Source: an uncultured Verrucomicrobia subdivision 3 bacterium
GTDB taxonomy: Bacteria; Verrucomicrobiota; Verrucomicrobiia; Limisphaerales; UBA11358
DNA: 42,976 bases
Direction of reading: 5' to 3'
NCBI GenBank assembly: GCA_903944085.1
Contig: CAJAQO010000049.1
Location: 1-42,976, forward strand
Positions 42,502 through 42,976 of the stretch are shown in pieces. The notes under the pieces are model-generated. The model ran no database searches. It was given only the letters and a program-made list of their open reading frames with translations, and was not told where the DNA came from. Positions within the stretch are counted from its first letter, which is position 1. Each line of letters begins with the position of its first letter. The position numbers were made by a program, and so were the translations under genes.

Positions 42502-42612
42502 TTACGCGGTCTTGATCCAAAATTTGATGGCGTCCTGCCGCGTCGCGCCGTGCGCCATGTAGCCGGGCAGTTCCGGCACGTCCACGACATAGGCGTCATC
42601 TTCCGGTATTTT
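42502..42612 (-). pseudogene. HicB-like antitoxin remnant
   Basis: The minus-strand frame reads KIPEDDAYVVDVPELPGYMA, HGATRQDAIKFWIKTA and stops at 42502. HicB-type partial-RNaseH domains read '..W.AEVPELPGCMAHG.T.QEAL.NA..AI..WI.TA', so about 7-8 residues are missing between GATRQ and AIKFW. The usual N-terminal strand and any partner HicA gene are absent. It is probably a decayed fragment. Confidence 0.5.
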
Positions 42613-42678
42613 AAAATTACATCGAATTTCTTTGGATTTTATGCAAAAGACTATAGGGCGGGACCCTGCAAAAACGGC

Positions 42679-42783
42679 GGCGGCCATTTTGAAATCGGGG
42701 GAACGACTTTCGGAATCGGGGGAGCCGCTTTTAAAACCGGGGGAGGTGCTTTCAAAACCGGGGGACCCAGCTTCAAATCCGGG
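42679..42783. repeat. Five tandem degenerate 21-bp repeats
   Basis: Units start at 42679, 42700, 42721, 42742 and 42763. Most have the form GGA-N5-CTT-N-(A/G)AA-(A/T)CC-GGG, and the last two bases before each unit are always GG. All differences are substitutions. All plus-strand frames give heptapeptide repeats; one reads G-x-x-F-x-x-G. The length and period equal those of the array at 1-147, but the sequence is unrelated. Confidence 0.88.
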
Positions 42784-42861
42784 GGAAACGGCGGCTGAAC
42801 TGGGCGCCGGCGGAATGGGGCCGGGGAATTGCGGATCAATCCGCTCGCACGGTTTAATTCA

Positions 42862-42889
42862 TTGACTTTGCCCGCGAAAAATTTATGCT
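42862..42889 (+). promoter_or_regulatory. Strong sigma70-type promoter for the last gene
   Basis: TTGACT (42862-42867), 16-bp spacer, TATGCT (42884-42889). It is the best promoter match in the window, giving a leader of about 65 nt before the ATG at 42962. Confidence 0.7.
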
Positions 42890-42912
42890 CCGCGTTCCTA
42901 AATTTATGCGGG

Positions 42913-42931
42913 AAACTGCCCGTGGCAGTTT
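42913..42931 (+). promoter_or_regulatory. Perfect leader hairpin
   Basis: AAACTGCC (42913-42920) and GGCAGTTT (42924-42931) pair perfectly around CGT. It lies between the promoter and the start codon with no T-tract after it, so it is more likely an RNA control element or stabiliser than a terminator. Confidence 0.5.
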
Positions 42932-42961
42932 GTCACCCGCCCCCGGAAGGAAGTGAGTGTA

Positions 42962-42976
42962 ATGACAGAGATTAAA
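42962..42976 (+). CDS. Start of a truncated gene, possibly ribosomal protein bS21
   Basis: An ATG at 42962 is followed by Thr-Glu-Ile-Lys before the window ends. GGAAGGAAGTGA lies 6-17 bp upstream as a strong ribosome site, and a strong promoter with leader hairpin precedes it. MTEIK fits the N-terminus of bS21 (rpsU) in some Verrucomicrobia by memory, but five residues cannot decide it. Confidence 0.5.

Noticed and set aside
42679-42783. CRISPR array or integration-host-type repeats
   Set aside because: The units are contiguous with substitutions in all copies and no spacers; the repeats are degenerate, unlike CRISPR.

Overview
The window looks like a chromosome segment of a free-living Verrucomicrobiota bacterium, probably near the Pedosphaera/Limisphaera lineages. 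This is inferred from several features: GC-rich coding regions with A/T-rich gaps, an H-X9-DG type prepilin-like protein, secreted proteins ending in a beta-rich tail with a 'TTNL..W' signature, DUF2911 secreted proteins, GxxExxY proteins, a bacillithiol locus and TTGAC-type promoters. No rRNA, tRNA, CRISPR array or prophage was seen.

Layout. 1-800: a 21-bp tandem repeat array and a frameshifted fibronectin-III remnant. 797-8660: starch/glycogen use, with a secreted GH13 amylase-like enzyme, a cytosolic DPE2-like 4-alpha-glucanotransferase and an MFS exporter. 8788-15527: a candidate metal-handling locus. It holds an EF-hand protein, a fusion of an MbnP-like domain with an MbnH/MauG-like di-heme peroxidase, a YHYH protein and an OmpR-type two-component pair. 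Three promoters here carry the same PmrA-like box (CTTMAT-N5-CTTAAG) 11 bp before the -10. 15529-17175: hemW, split in frame by a palindromic repeat, and a cold-shock gene with a long leader holding a terminator-like hairpin. 17176-24248: gltB and gltD, separated by a GxxExxY cassette with terminal inverted repeats, then a pseudo-receiver gene.

24522-32931 is one minus-strand operon with most genes overlapping by 4 bp: two DUF2911 proteins, a secreted PIG-L deacetylase, a 51-residue membrane protein, a sodium:solute symporter, a half-length BshC-like protein, BshB and BshA. 33241-38107 (plus strand) holds a prepilin-like protein, trpS, a second GxxExxY cassette with near-perfect 26-bp inverted repeats, an RlmI-like methyltransferase and an MFS carrier. 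38173-41772 (minus) is pheA, a GYF_2/cNMP-binding protein, kdsD and a lipoprotein esterase. The right end holds a small secreted protein, a HicB remnant, a second 21-bp repeat array and the start of a gene with a strong promoter and leader hairpin.

Two themes stand out. The first is the box-defined regulon that joins a two-component system to the MbnP-MbnH fusion, YHYH and EF-hand genes. The second is a set of short arrays with 7- or 8-nt period, each with its own word. Some form perfect hairpins, some are translated inside genes, and some bound the GxxExxY cassettes.
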